From the NCBI RefSeq assembly GCF_009905615.1, contig NZ_JAAAKW010000004.1:186001-250000 (forward strand): a stretch of 64,000 nt of DNA, given 5' to 3'. Made by a program: the position numbers and the translations under genes. The DNA is from Pseudomonas sp. SLFW. GTDB taxonomy: Bacteria; Pseudomonadota; Gammaproteobacteria; Pseudomonadales; Pseudomonadaceae. This document shows positions 51,537 through 60,379 of this stretch, one piece after another (positions within the stretch are counted from its first letter, which is position 1; every line of letters begins with the position of its first letter). The notes below the pieces were generated by a model. The model searched no databases and was not told where the DNA came from. It worked only from the letters and a program-made list of their open reading frames with translations.

Positions 51537-51556
51537 TGCGCTGACGCTTTTGATTC

Positions 51557-51702
51557 TGGCCGAAGGCCGTGGGAGCTGGCTTGCCTGCGATCTGTTGCGC
51601 AGCAACAGCAAACCCCGACACCTTGGTTGTGTCAGGCACACCGCATTCATCGGTCCTGCTGCCGCTTCGCGGCAGATCGCAGGCAAGCCAGCTCCTACGC
51701 CT
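51557..51702. repeat. REP-type inverted pair, family C copy 2
   Basis: GGCCGTGGGAGCTGGCTTGCCTGCGATCTG... and ...CAGATCGCAGGCAAGCCAGCTCCTACGCC bracket a ~60-base centre. It lies between the convergent ZapE-like and RarD-like genes and shares the TTTTGATTCTGGCC flank. Confidence 0.88.
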
Positions 51703-51784
51703 TCGGCAGAAGCAACTCAGGCACGCCCCACGTTCTGAATTCAGTCCAATCCCTACGCCTCCGGCACAAGCGCAACGGCAGCAA

Positions 51785-52669
51785 TCAGACGCAATTCCGC
51801 CGCCGCTGCACCAGCACATGCTTGGCGCCTTCGCCCATCAGCACCATCACCCCGAGCCAGATCGGCAGGTAGGTCATCCATTCATCCCGGCCGATGCTTT
51901 CACCCAGCAGCAGCGCCACGCCCACCAGCAACACCGGTTCCACGTAGCTCAACAGCCCGAACACGCTGAACGCCAACAGGCGGCTGGCAAGCAAATAGCT
52001 GACCAGCGCCGAGGCACTGATCGCCCCGAGGATCGGGATCAGCACATAGAAGCGCGGAAATTCCTCGACCACCCCCGGATTGCCCTGGCAGATGAACAGC
52101 ACCGCCACCGGCAGGATCAGCAGCATGTCCCACCACAGCCCGCCGAGGTTGTCGGTCTTGAGCTTGCGCCGCAGCACGAAGTAGATCGGGTAGCCGCCAC
52201 ACACCAGCAGCGTCTCCCAAGAAAAACTCCCCAAGCGGATCAGCTCGTTGCCGACGCCGACCATCGCGCACGCGGCGGCGATTTTCTGGAAGTAGGACAG
52301 CCGCTCGCCATAGACCACGCGGCCCGTGAGAATCATCGTCAGCGGCAGCAGGAAATACCCCAGCGACACCTCCAGACTGCGCCCATGCAGCGGCGCCCAC
52401 AGAAACAGCCACAGTTGCACGCCCATCAGCGCGGCGGACAGCATCATCGCGCCCAGCAATGCTGGCGTCTGGCGTATGCGGTTCGTCATGGCGCGCACCA
52501 GTTTCCAGTCGCCGCTGGACAGCATGAACACCGTGACGCAGGGCAGGGTCAGCAGCATGCGCCAACCGAATATTTCTTCTCCACTCAAAGGTTTCAGCAA
52601 TGAGGTGTAGTAGTACATGACCGCGAAGAGGCAGGAGGCCATGACCGATAACGCAACACCCTTGTACAC
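51785..52669 (-). CDS. RarD-like EamA-family exporter
   Basis: A 294-residue membrane protein with ten hydrophobic helices, the two five-helix EamA repeats of the drug/metabolite exporter superfamily (RarD branch: VALSVMASCLFAVMYYYTSLLKPLSGEEIFGWRML). The substrate is unknown. The start is GTG at 52669, chosen because AAGGAG lies 5 bases upstream and because the family starts with YKGVALSV. The frame stays open far upstream (to 53356), but that part is a shadow of the HD gene. Confidence 0.88.
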   Translation of the reverse strand: MYKGVALSVMASCLFAVMYYYTSLLKPLSGEEIFGWRMLLTLPCVTVFMLSSGDWKLVRAMTNRIRQTPALLGAMMLSAALMGVQLWLFLWAPLHGRSLEVSLGYFLLPLTMILTGRVVYGERLSYFQKIAAACAMVGVGNELIRLGSFSWETLLVCGGYPIYFVLRRKLKTDNLGGLWWDMLLILPVAVLFICQGNPGVVEEFPRFYVLIPILGAISASALVSYLLASRLLAFSVFGLLSYVEPVLLVGVALLLGESIGRDEWMTYLPIWLGVMVLMGEGAKHVLVQRRRNCV

Positions 52670-52937
52670 AGGGGCTCCTTGGTTCGGTTCAAAAGGACAG
52701 GGTTTGGACGCGCAACCCGTGCCAGGCTCTGATGGCCCGCTTGCAGGAAGCGGCGCACAGTCTAGCCGAACCCCCGACCGCCGTTCGCTCGCATTCTGGT
52801 AAACCCAAGGTCCGCTGGCAGTAAACGATGCACGTTTGGCAGAGAACGAGACCGTGCGCTCGTTGAGGCAAAAATGACTGTCCCGGAGAATTGTCCTCAA
52901 CGCGCCACACCGGCGCCGCTGACTGAGGACAACCCCC

Positions 52938-53579
52938 ATGACCCAAGAAATCGCCGGTATCAAAATCCCTGACAGCGCCCTGGCCCGCGCCACCACCGAA
53001 TACATCCGTGATGAAGAAGACGACCTGCTGTTCAACCACAGCCGTCGGGTGTTTCTGTGGGGCGCGTTGACCGGTGAGCGCAAAGGCCTCAAATACGACG
53101 CCGAGCAGCTGTACGTCGGCGCGATGTTCCATGACCTGGGCCTGGTGAAAAAACACAGCAGCCCGGACCTGCGTTTTGAAGTGGACAGTGCCAACGCAGC
53201 CCGTGCGTTCGCCAAGCCGTTCGGGTTGTCGGAAGGCGATCTGGAACAGGTCTGGTTGTCCATCGCGCTGCACACCACGCCGGGCGTTCCCGAGCACCTG
53301 CGGCCGAACGTTGCGCTGGTGACGGCCGGTGTTGAAATGGACGTGCTGGGCATCAATTACGACCAGTTCAGCGACCAGCAGCGCGAAGTCGTGACCCATG
53401 CCCACCCGCGTGGCGAAGAATTCAAGGAGTGCATCCTGTGCGCCTTCGCCGACGGCTTCCGCCATAAGCCAGACACGACCTTCGGCACCGTGAACGCCGA
53501 TGTGCTGGTGGACGAAGATCCGAAGTTCAAACCATTGAATTTCGTCAACATCATTCGTCAGTCGCCTTGGAAGGCGTAA
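52938..53579 (+). CDS. HD-domain metal-dependent phosphohydrolase-like protein
   Basis: A 213-residue HD-fold protein. The metal ligands are visible: H34 (NHSRRV) and H65-D66 (AMFHDLGL). It resembles cyanamide-hydratase-like and similar HD proteins of unknown substrate. There is no signal peptide. ATG 52938; the start lies in the 268-base gap divergent to the RarD-like gene. A family A REP doublet follows. Confidence 0.85.
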   Translation: MTQEIAGIKIPDSALARATTEYIRDEEDDLLFNHSRRVFLWGALTGERKGLKYDAEQLYVGAMFHDLGLVKKHSSPDLRFEVDSANAARAFAKPFGLSEGDLEQVWLSIALHTTPGVPEHLRPNVALVTAGVEMDVLGINYDQFSDQQREVVTHAHPRGEEFKECILCAFADGFRHKPDTTFGTVNADVLVDEDPKFKPLNFVNIIRQSPWKA

Positions 53580-53598
53580 CGAGTACGCGGTAATGATC

Positions 53599-53687
53599 TG
53601 TGGAAGCGAATTTATTCGCGAAGCGGTTTTTCATCCGAGAGAGAGGTGTCGGATGGACTCCCTCTCGCGAATGAATTCGCTCCCACA
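53599..53687. repeat. REP doublet (REPIN), family A copy 5
   Basis: An inverted pair of REP units, the left one degenerate (TGTGGAAGCGAATTTATTCGCGA) and the right one intact, lies between the HD gene and the MFS gene. Confidence 0.85.
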
Positions 53688-53872
53688 GTTTTTGCGCCCG
53701 GCAGAACGTTTGCAGGGAGGGCAGGATCGGCATTCCGTATTCGATTGGCCTGCCTGAGGCATTCCTGAGGCATCACCCCTCGACATTCCTTCTTCGGCAT
53801 TCGCCCGTGCTTTGTTAGGCTTTCGTTTGGTTGGCTCATGACGGGCCGACATGTTTGCAAAGGGAGCGGCGA

Positions 53873-55024
53873 ATGACCTCCATCGGCACCGCGGCACCGG
53901 TCGTGCCTGGGCGGCTGGAACAGTTTTCCACCCGGGTGGCGTTTTTCATCACCGGGTTCAGCATTTCCGCGTGGGCGCCGCTGGTGCCTTACGCCAAGAG
54001 CCGCCTGGGTCTGGACGACGCGAGCCTCGGCCTGCTGCTGTTGTGCCTGGGCATCGGCTCGATTCTTTCCATGCCACTGGCTGGCGCTATGACCGTGCGT
54101 TATGGCTGTCGGCGCATCATCGTCGTGGTCGGCAGCCTCGCCTGCTTGTGCCTTCCCTTGCTCGCGACCCTCACGAGTGTGCCGCTGATGGTGGCGACGC
54201 TGTTCGTCTACGGCGCCAGCATGGGCGCCTTGGGGTGCGTCACCAACATTCAGGCAATCATCGTCGAACGGGCCAGCGGCAAGACCATGATGTCGGGCTT
54301 TCACGGCCTGTTCAGTTGTGGGGGGATTCTCGGCGCGGCAGGCGTTTCTGCGCTGTTGAGCGTGGGCGTCTGGCCGTGGCTGACGATGACGTTGGTCGCG
54401 GTGTTCATTGGCCTCGCACTCTATAAAGCAGGCCCAAACATGCTCGGTTACGGCAGCGAAGCGGGCGGTCCGGCGTTCGCGATTCCCCATGGCGTCGTGC
54501 TGTTCATCGGCCTGATGTGCTTCACCGTGTTCCTCACCGAAGGCGCGATGCTCGACTGGAGCGCGGTGTTCCTCAGCGCCCAGCGGGGCGTCGAACCGTC
54601 CTACGCCGGGTTCGGCTACGCAGTGTTCGCCCTGGCCATGGCCATCGGCCGATTGTGCGGCGACCCCGTCGTGCGCCGCTTGGGCGTGCACAAGATCATC
54701 CTGTTCGGCGGGCTGTGCGCGGCGGTCGGCATGGCCGTGGCGACGTTGCTCCCCTATTGGCAGGCCGCGTTGTGCGGCTACGCGCTGGTGGGCATCGGCT
54801 GTTCCAACATCGTGCCGGTGTTCTACAGCGCGGTGGGGCGGCAGAAGACCATGCCGGAAAACGTCGCGGTTCCGGCCATCACGACCCTGGGTTACATCGG
54901 CATTCTGATGGGCCCGGCAGGCATCGGTTTCGTCGCCCACCTCAGCAGCCTCGGCGTGGCGTTCCTCATCATCGCGGTGATGCTGTTAGGCGTTGCAATC
55001 AGTGGTCGCTACCTTCGGGTGTAG
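53873..55024 (+). CDS. MFS transporter (YbjJ-like)
   Basis: A 383-residue membrane protein with about 12 helices: FSTRVAFFITGFSISAWAPLVPYAKSRLGLDDASLGLLLLCLGIGSI is the start of the YbjJ-type MFS fold. Substrate unknown, possibly sugar- or sugar-acid-like compounds by family. ATG 53873 is chosen because AGGGAG lies 6 bases upstream; an earlier ATG at 53831 lacks one. Confidence 0.88.
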   Translation: MTSIGTAAPVVPGRLEQFSTRVAFFITGFSISAWAPLVPYAKSRLGLDDASLGLLLLCLGIGSILSMPLAGAMTVRYGCRRIIVVVGSLACLCLPLLATLTSVPLMVATLFVYGASMGALGCVTNIQAIIVERASGKTMMSGFHGLFSCGGILGAAGVSALLSVGVWPWLTMTLVAVFIGLALYKAGPNMLGYGSEAGGPAFAIPHGVVLFIGLMCFTVFLTEGAMLDWSAVFLSAQRGVEPSYAGFGYAVFALAMAIGRLCGDPVVRRLGVHKIILFGGLCAAVGMAVATLLPYWQAALCGYALVGIGCSNIVPVFYSAVGRQKTMPENVAVPAITTLGYIGILMGPAGIGFVAHLSSLGVAFLIIAVMLLGVAISGRYLRV

Positions 55025-55035
55025 CGGCTTTCAGC

Positions 55036-55084
55036 TTCGAGCTTCGAGCTTCGAGCTACAAGCTACAAGCTACAAGCTACAAGC
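55036..55084. repeat. 7-bp tandem array (TTCGAGC)3(TACAAGC)4
   Basis: Seven perfect 7-base units occur in a row: three TTCGAGC, then four TACAAGC. The next 170 bases contain more AGCT-containing words (AGCTCGCGGC, AGCTTGCAGCTC and similar). The block fills the gap between the convergent MFS and AhpD-like genes. The hairpin at 30716-30751 uses the same words. Confidence 0.85.
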
Positions 55085-55253
55085 GGGCGTTGCGTCGACT
55101 TCTTGCAGCTCGCGGCTTAAAGCTTGTCGCTGCTTCAAGTCGCAGCGACGAGATTCAAACCAGAAGCCATGATCGCCGTCGCGCCGCCCTCTTGCAGCTT
55201 GCAGCTCACAACTCGTCGCTGCCCCTCTTGCAGCTCAAAGCTCGTAGCTGCGA

Positions 55254-55688
55254 CTAGGGCGTCATGGCAAAGCCCACCCCAAACCGGTTCCACGCGTTGA
55301 TGGTGGCGATGGCCAAGGTGATGTTGGCGACTTCTTTTTCGCTGTAATGCTCTAGCAGCGCTTCGTACTGATGCTGCGGCGCGTGGTGGATCGACAGTTG
55401 GGTCAGGCTTTCGGTCCAGGCCAGAACGGCCTTTTCTTTTTCGGTGAAGAAGTTGGTTTCGGCCCAGACGGTCACGGTTTGCAGGCGGGCTTCGGTTTCG
55501 CCAGCCTTGCGGGCGTCGTTGGCGTGCAGGTTGACGCAGTAAGCGCAGCCGTTGATCTGCGAAGCGCGCAGGCGGATCAGTTCCAGCAGGGAATGTTCAA
55601 GGCCCGAATTGACCACGGCGTTTTCCAGCGCGGACATGGCTTTGTAGGCTTCCGGCGATTTTTGACCCCAGGCGATGCGCTTGTTCAT
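55254..55688 (-). CDS. AhpD-like carboxymuconolactone decarboxylase family protein
   Basis: A 144-residue helical protein of the alkylhydroperoxidase AhpD/CMD family, starting MNKRIAWGQKSPEAYKAMSALENAV. The redox pair is CAYCVNLH (Cys-x2-Cys...His), with a preceding acidic residue, as in peroxidatic AhpD-like proteins. Probably a cytosolic peroxidase, or peroxidase-like, in oxidative-stress defence. ATG 55688 is chosen over the longer open frame to 55838. Confidence 0.88.
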   Translation of the reverse strand: MNKRIAWGQKSPEAYKAMSALENAVVNSGLEHSLLELIRLRASQINGCAYCVNLHANDARKAGETEARLQTVTVWAETNFFTEKEKAVLAWTESLTQLSIHHAPQHQYEALLEHYSEKEVANITLAIATINAWNRFGVGFAMTP

Positions 55689-55926
55689 GTGCGTGTGCTC
55701 CGTTGGAAAGGTAAGAAATGTCGTTGAACGTGGTGCTACGTTACGCCCAGACAGGCCGGGGCCGAATAGCCAATGGGGTGGGATATCAGGAGACCAATCG
55801 CGCCATTCCCGGACGATTGGTCTCCTTGCTGGCAACACGCTTCATGAACGCCGCTGCCACGTTTTGCGGCTTGCCCCGGCCGCTCAGCGATCTAGGATGA
55901 GCAGGAATAATCACAAGGAGTCATTC

Positions 55927-56805
55927 ATGTTCGCCGGATTCCAGAAAGACCAGCGCCAGGTCAATGGTGTGCAGATCGCCTACCGCATCGGTGGCAATGG
56001 GCCGGGGTTGCTGTTGTTGCACGGGCACCCGCAAACCCATGTCATTTGGCACAAAATCGTCGAGCGGCTGAGTCAGCGTTTCACCGTGGTCGCGGCCGAT
56101 TTGCGCGGTTACGGCGACAGCGGCAAACCCCTCGCGACGGAGGACCATTCCAGCTACTCCAAACGGGAGATGGGCCGCGACATGGTGGCGTTGATGCGCG
56201 AACTCGGGCTGCCGACGTTCTCGATTCTGGCCCACGACCGGGGCGCTCGCGTGGCGCATCGACTGGCGCTGGATCATTCCGATGCCGTCACTCGCATGAC
56301 CTTGCTCGACATCGCCCCGACGTTGGCGATGTACAGCCAGACCAACGAAGCCTTCGCCCGGGCGTACTGGCACTGGTTCTTCCTGATCCGCCCGGCGCCG
56401 CTGCCGGAAACATTGCTGGAAGCCGATCCCGAGCAATACCTGCGCAGTGTCATGGGCAGCCGCAGCGCCGGGTTGACGCCGTTCACCGACGAAGCGTTCG
56501 CCGAATACCTGCGCTGCGCCAAGCTACCAGGCACCGCACGTGGGGTTTGTGAGGATTACCGCGCCAGTGCCACCATCGACCTGGAGCACGACCGCGCCGA
56601 TCTCGACGCAGGCCATCATCTGCAATTGCCGCTGCAGGTGCTGTGGGGTGCGGAAGGTACCGTGGGCAAATGCTTCGACCCTCTGAAAGAATGGCAACAG
56701 GTCGCGACCGACGTGCGGGGCAAAGCGTTGCCGGGTGGGCATTACCTGGCGGAAGAAATTCCGGAAGCGCTGATGGCTGAGGTGATGCCGTTTTTGACGT
56801 TATAA
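55927..56805 (+). CDS. alpha/beta hydrolase, fluoroacetate/haloacetate dehalogenase-like
   Basis: A 292-residue alpha/beta hydrolase. The nucleophile is Asp: D104 in LAHDRGARVAHR, where R105 and R108 match the carboxylate-binding arginines of fluoroacetate dehalogenase. LLDIAP supplies D128; HW (H149-W150) in the cap lines up with the halide-binding His-Trp, and H272 in LPGGHYLAEE is the base. These residues together fit haloacetate dehalogenase closely. Epoxide hydrolases share D/H, but lack the full set. It is plausible that the enzyme hydrolyses haloacids. ATG 55927 has AAGGAG 6 bases upstream. Confidence 0.85.
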   Translation: MFAGFQKDQRQVNGVQIAYRIGGNGPGLLLLHGHPQTHVIWHKIVERLSQRFTVVAADLRGYGDSGKPLATEDHSSYSKREMGRDMVALMRELGLPTFSILAHDRGARVAHRLALDHSDAVTRMTLLDIAPTLAMYSQTNEAFARAYWHWFFLIRPAPLPETLLEADPEQYLRSVMGSRSAGLTPFTDEAFAEYLRCAKLPGTARGVCEDYRASATIDLEHDRADLDAGHHLQLPLQVLWGAEGTVGKCFDPLKEWQQVATDVRGKALPGGHYLAEEIPEALMAEVMPFLTL

Positions 56806-56906
56806 TTGAGGCGAATCAGTCACCGGTGATCCAGATTCGTTTGTGAGTCTTCGTGTGGCGGAAGATCTTCTTCACGCCCCCGATTCTGTGCTGAAGCGCA
56901 GTCCTT

Positions 56907-56996
56907 TGTAGGAGTGAGCTTGCTCGCGATGAGGGATGTGGCATCGATACACATTGGGATGTTGCACCGTTCATCGCGAGCAAGCTCACTCCTACA
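56907..56996. repeat. REP doublet (REPIN), family B copy 2
   Basis: An inverted pair with ends TGTAGGAGTGAGCTTGCTCGCGATG and CATCGCGAGCAAGCTCACTCCTACA lies between the hydrolase gene and the convergent LysR gene. Confidence 0.92.
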
Positions 56997-57037
56997 GGGA
57001 TGGATATCAGACAGCAGGCAGCAGGCAGCAACAACCT

Positions 57038-57964
57038 TCAATCCTCACCCGCCTCCAACACAAACCCCTCCGGCATTTCCTGCGCGTATTCATTCACCAC
57101 CTCCCGCGTCAGCCCGACGATGTCCTCTACCAGTTCCATCCCGGCACCCGTGCGCCAGCTTGCAACGATGTCCATCACTGGTGGCAGGGGCACGTTTTCG
57201 ATCTGGGTCAACACGCCCTGCGCCAGTTCCCCGCGCACCAGGGTGACCGGCAATGCACCAATACCGAACCCATCGCGCACCAGTCGGGTGATGGCCGAGG
57301 CCGAGTTCACGCAGTTGATGCGCGGGGTGATGATGTTCGCCGTGTGCAGCATGTTGAGGATGTCCTGGTGGGGCCGCGAGTTGCGCGAAAACGTGACGAT
57401 CCGCTCCTGCGCGATCTCTTCCAGCGTCACGTCCGGCCGGTCCAGCGGCGAGCCGGTCGGCACCACCCAGTGCAGCGGATAGCGCGCCAGCATCGCGTTG
57501 CGCACGCTGTCGAAACGCAGGATGTCGGTCTGGAAAATGATGTCCTGGTAACCCTTTTCCAACTGCGAACACAGGTTGCTCGCCGTCTCGGCGGTCAGCT
57601 CGATTTCCAGATTCGGGTAACACTTCATCAGGCGTGTTACCAACGGACTGAGCCAGGTGTGTATCACCGTATCCATTGCGCCGATGCGGATTCGGCCCCG
57701 CACCTGGCTGGGGTCCTTGATCGCCGCCTTCATGTTTTGCAGGGTGTCCATGATGTGCTCGGCGTATTCCAGCACGCGCAATCCTTCGGACGTCAGCGAC
57801 ACGCCCTTCGAGTCCCGCACGAACAATCGCACGCCCATTTCGTCCTCCAGCGCCGCGATCCGGCTGGAAATGGAGGCTTGGGTGCTGAAGAGTTTTTCGG
57901 CGGTCAGGCGAAAGCTTTTCAGCCGTGCGACCCAGACGAAGGTTTCCAGAAACTTGAGATTCAC
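57038..57964 (-). CDS. LysR-family regulator
   Basis: A 308-residue LysR regulator: winged helix at the N-terminus (VNLKFLETFVWVARLKSFRLTAEKLFSTQASISSRIAALEDEMGVRLF) and effector domain (~90-300). The start is GTG at 57964, chosen because AAGGA lies 9 bases upstream and the family begins at VNLKFLETF; the open frame extends to 58030. It is divergent from the oprD gene and likely controls the OprD/DUF969/DUF979 uptake unit. Confidence 0.9.
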   Translation of the reverse strand: MNLKFLETFVWVARLKSFRLTAEKLFSTQASISSRIAALEDEMGVRLFVRDSKGVSLTSEGLRVLEYAEHIMDTLQNMKAAIKDPSQVRGRIRIGAMDTVIHTWLSPLVTRLMKCYPNLEIELTAETASNLCSQLEKGYQDIIFQTDILRFDSVRNAMLARYPLHWVVPTGSPLDRPDVTLEEIAQERIVTFSRNSRPHQDILNMLHTANIITPRINCVNSASAITRLVRDGFGIGALPVTLVRGELAQGVLTQIENVPLPPVMDIVASWRTGAGMELVEDIVGLTREVVNEYAQEMPEGFVLEAGED

Positions 57965-58309
57965 CGAGCGATTTCCTTGAGCGATTGAGCGGCGGCGCGG
58001 GCAGTCGAAGGCGGCTTTTACCTTCGTCATCTGCGACAGGTGCCTCCTACGGTCAGCAGGTTACATGCCACCGCCCCAACAGAAATTTTTATGAGGCATA
58101 GCGGTTTTTTCCCGTTGGACGCCACGCGCCAGCCTGCCGAAAGATGGCCGCCGACACGAGAAAGGTACGACGCCCGGGTTGATTGATATCGCCCCGACCC
58201 ACGCGTCCAGCCTTCAGGGTCGGGGTGTTTCAATGCCCGACCTCATTCATCCGCTGCGCTCTGCCAGCAGTCGGTCGTTACCGCTGCGCGCTCATGGGAA
58301 GAGGCTTCA
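57965..58309. other. 345-bp divergent promoter region
   Basis: It lies between the LysR and OprD genes. A stem CCCCGACCC (58192-58200) with GGGTCGGGG (58217-58225) falls in the oprD leader. No gene was found. Confidence 0.6.
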
Positions 58310-59545
58310 ATGACGCATAACAACCAAAAATACGTCTGCGCGTTGCTCGTTGGCGGCGCGACGCTGACTTGTGGATTGACCGCACAGGCCGATTTTTTCG
58401 GCGACAGCAAAGGCGAGCTCGAAGCCCGCAACTTTTACTTCAACCGCGATTTTCGACAGACAGGCGCTCGGGACAAGGCCGAGGAATGGGCGCAGGGATT
58501 CCTGCTGCGTCTTCAATCGGGCTACACCCCTGGCACCGTCGGCTTCGGCCTCGATGCGCTGGGCATGGTGGGGTTGAAGCTGGATTCGGGCGACGGCACG
58601 TCGGGCACCGGGTTGCTGCCCGCTGACCTGTCGTCCGGCGGCTCGCAAGAGGACTACGCCAAGCTCGGCCTGACCGCAAAAATGAAGGTGTCGAAGACGG
58701 AGCTGAAAGTCGGCTCGCTGTTCTTCAAGGACCCGGTGATCAATTCCAACGACACCCGCCTGTTGCCCCAGACCTTTCGCGGCGGGCTGTTGACCTCGAA
58801 GGACCTGAACAACTTCACCTTCACCGGCGGCCACATCGACCGCATCAAGGCCAACAGCTCCACGGACTTCACCGAGATGAGCGCCAACCGCATCGGCGGG
58901 ACCAGCAACGATTTCAACTTCGGCGGCGGCGAGTATCAGGTCACCCCGCAACTGGCGCTGAGTGCCCATTACGGCCAGCTGGAAAACGTTTATCAGCAGT
59001 ATTACGGCGGGTTGGTGCACGTGCTGCCGTTGGGCGTGGGACAGAGTTTGAAGTCCGACCTCCGCTACGCCAGCAGCCGCGAGGACGGCAACTTTCGCGA
59101 CCTCGACAACAAGGCCTTGGGTTCGATGTTCACCTACAAGGTCGGCGCTCAGGCGTTTGGCCTCGGCTACCAGCGGATGACCGGGAGCGATCCGTTTCCC
59201 TACATCACGGGCAGCGATCCTTACCTGGTCAACTTCATCCAGATCGGCGATTTCGCCAACGCCAAGGAGCGCTCGTGGCAGGCGCGTTATGACTATGACT
59301 TCGCAGCGCTGGGGCTGCCGGGCCTGACGTTCATGACCCGTTACGTGTCCGGCGACAACGTCGAACGTGCGGCAGGGGGCGAGGGCAAGGAGTGGGAGCG
59401 CAACATGGACATCGGCTACGTGATCCAGAGCGGTGCGTTGAAGAACCTGGGCGTGAAATGGCGCAACGCGACCGTGCGTTCGAACTTCGGCAATGACCTG
59501 GACGAAAACCGGCTGATCGTGAGTTACACGCTGCCCCTGTGGTGA
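58310..59545 (+). CDS. OprD-family outer-membrane porin
   Basis: A 411-residue 18-stranded beta-barrel porin with signal peptide ending ...CGLTAQA (~residue 27). It begins DFFGDSKGELEARNFYFNRDFR, the conserved N-terminus of OprD porins, and closes with aromatic ENRLIVSYTLPLW. OprD members are substrate-specific channels for amino acids, peptides or carboxylates. It is followed by DUF969/DUF979 inner-membrane genes, pointing to a shared substrate. Start ATG 58310. Confidence 0.93.
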   Translation: MTHNNQKYVCALLVGGATLTCGLTAQADFFGDSKGELEARNFYFNRDFRQTGARDKAEEWAQGFLLRLQSGYTPGTVGFGLDALGMVGLKLDSGDGTSGTGLLPADLSSGGSQEDYAKLGLTAKMKVSKTELKVGSLFFKDPVINSNDTRLLPQTFRGGLLTSKDLNNFTFTGGHIDRIKANSSTDFTEMSANRIGGTSNDFNFGGGEYQVTPQLALSAHYGQLENVYQQYYGGLVHVLPLGVGQSLKSDLRYASSREDGNFRDLDNKALGSMFTYKVGAQAFGLGYQRMTGSDPFPYITGSDPYLVNFIQIGDFANAKERSWQARYDYDFAALGLPGLTFMTRYVSGDNVERAAGGEGKEWERNMDIGYVIQSGALKNLGVKWRNATVRSNFGNDLDENRLIVSYTLPLW

Positions 59546-59572
59546 GTCGCACGCCCTTGTACCGGCACGCCG

Positions 59573-59604
59573 CTGTAGCAGCACCACAAGCCGGGCTGCT
59601 ACAG
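59573..59604 (+). repeat. 10-bp hairpin after oprD
   Basis: CTGTAGCAGC (59573-59582) and GCTGCTACAG (59595-59604) form a perfect 10-bp stem without a T-run. It lies in the 105-base gap before DUF969 and may be an mRNA-stability or attenuation hairpin, or a REP remnant. Confidence 0.5.
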
Positions 59605-59650
59605 GTTCGCGTCGGCTGTTCTTCAGAGTCACAACATCGAGATTCCCATC

Positions 59651-60379
59651 ATGCAAACCGCTATCAACCTCTGGCCGCTGCTGGGCGTGCTGGTCATCGT
59701 TCTGGGCTTCGTCCTGCGTTTCAACCCGATGCTGGTGGTCGCCCTCGCGGCGCTGGCCACGGGCCTGGCGGCGAGCATGCCGCTGGAAACCGTGCTGGCG
59801 ACTATCGGCACCGGCTTCATCAAGACCCGCACCTTGCCGCTGATCATCCTGCTGCCCTTGGCCGTCATTGGTCTGCTGGAGCGCCACGGCCTGCGATTAC
59901 ACGCCCAGAACTGGATCGCGCGCTTCACCCGCGCCACCGCCGGACGCCTGCTGATCGCTTACCTGTTCGTGCGTGAAACCACGGCGGCACTGGGCCTGAC
60001 CAGCCTCGGCGGGCATCCGCAAATGGTTCGTCCGCTGCTCGCGCCCATGGCCGAAGGCGCCGCTGAATCACGCTTCGGCAAGTTGCCCGAGGCCTTGCGC
60101 ATCAAGCTGCTGGCGCTGTGCGCAGCCACCGATAACGTCGGGCTGTTTTTCGGCGAGGACATTTTCGTCGCCTTTGGCGCCATCGCCCTGATGCACACCT
60201 TTCTCCAAGGCTCGGGGATCGACGTCGATCCGATGCACATCGCGGTCTGGGGTATTCCGACGGCGATCTGTGCCTTCGTGATTCACGCCATTCGCCTGCA
60301 CCGTTTCGATCAGCGCCTCAGTCGCGAACTCAAGGTATTGCCGCAGACATCCCCGGTCGCTCAGGAGGTGACGCCATGA
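59651..60379 (+). CDS. DUF969 membrane protein
   Basis: A 242-residue inner-membrane protein with six hydrophobic helices: INLWPLLGVLVIVLGFVLRFNPMLVVALAALATGLA starts it, and NVGLFFGEDIFVAFGAIAL is in the second half. It always pairs with DUF979 and together they are presumed to form a transporter. In other pseudomonads a pyroglutamyl-peptidase gene (pcp) follows, suggesting pyroglutamate or peptide uptake; here pcp is absent. Overlaps the next gene by 4 bases. Confidence 0.88.
   Translation: MQTAINLWPLLGVLVIVLGFVLRFNPMLVVALAALATGLAASMPLETVLATIGTGFIKTRTLPLIILLPLAVIGLLERHGLRLHAQNWIARFTRATAGRLLIAYLFVRETTAALGLTSLGGHPQMVRPLLAPMAEGAAESRFGKLPEALRIKLLALCAATDNVGLFFGEDIFVAFGAIALMHTFLQGSGIDVDPMHIAVWGIPTAICAFVIHAIRLHRFDQRLSRELKVLPQTSPVAQEVTP

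Noticed and set aside
49119..51686. 855-codon minus-strand open frame opposite the MFS and ZapE-like genes
   Set aside because: It spans two well-supported plus-strand genes and has the composition of an antisense shadow.
52670..53356. N-terminal extension of the RarD-like gene
   Set aside because: The extension runs antisense to the HD gene; GTG 52669 with AAGGAG gives the normal family length.
20595..57000. Regularly built inverted repeats considered as CRISPR
   Set aside because: They are isolated inverted doublets of REP type scattered between genes, without direct repeats, spacers or cas genes.
58307..59887. 526-codon minus-strand open frame opposite oprD
   Set aside because: Shadow frame; the sense frame is a clear OprD porin with signal peptide.
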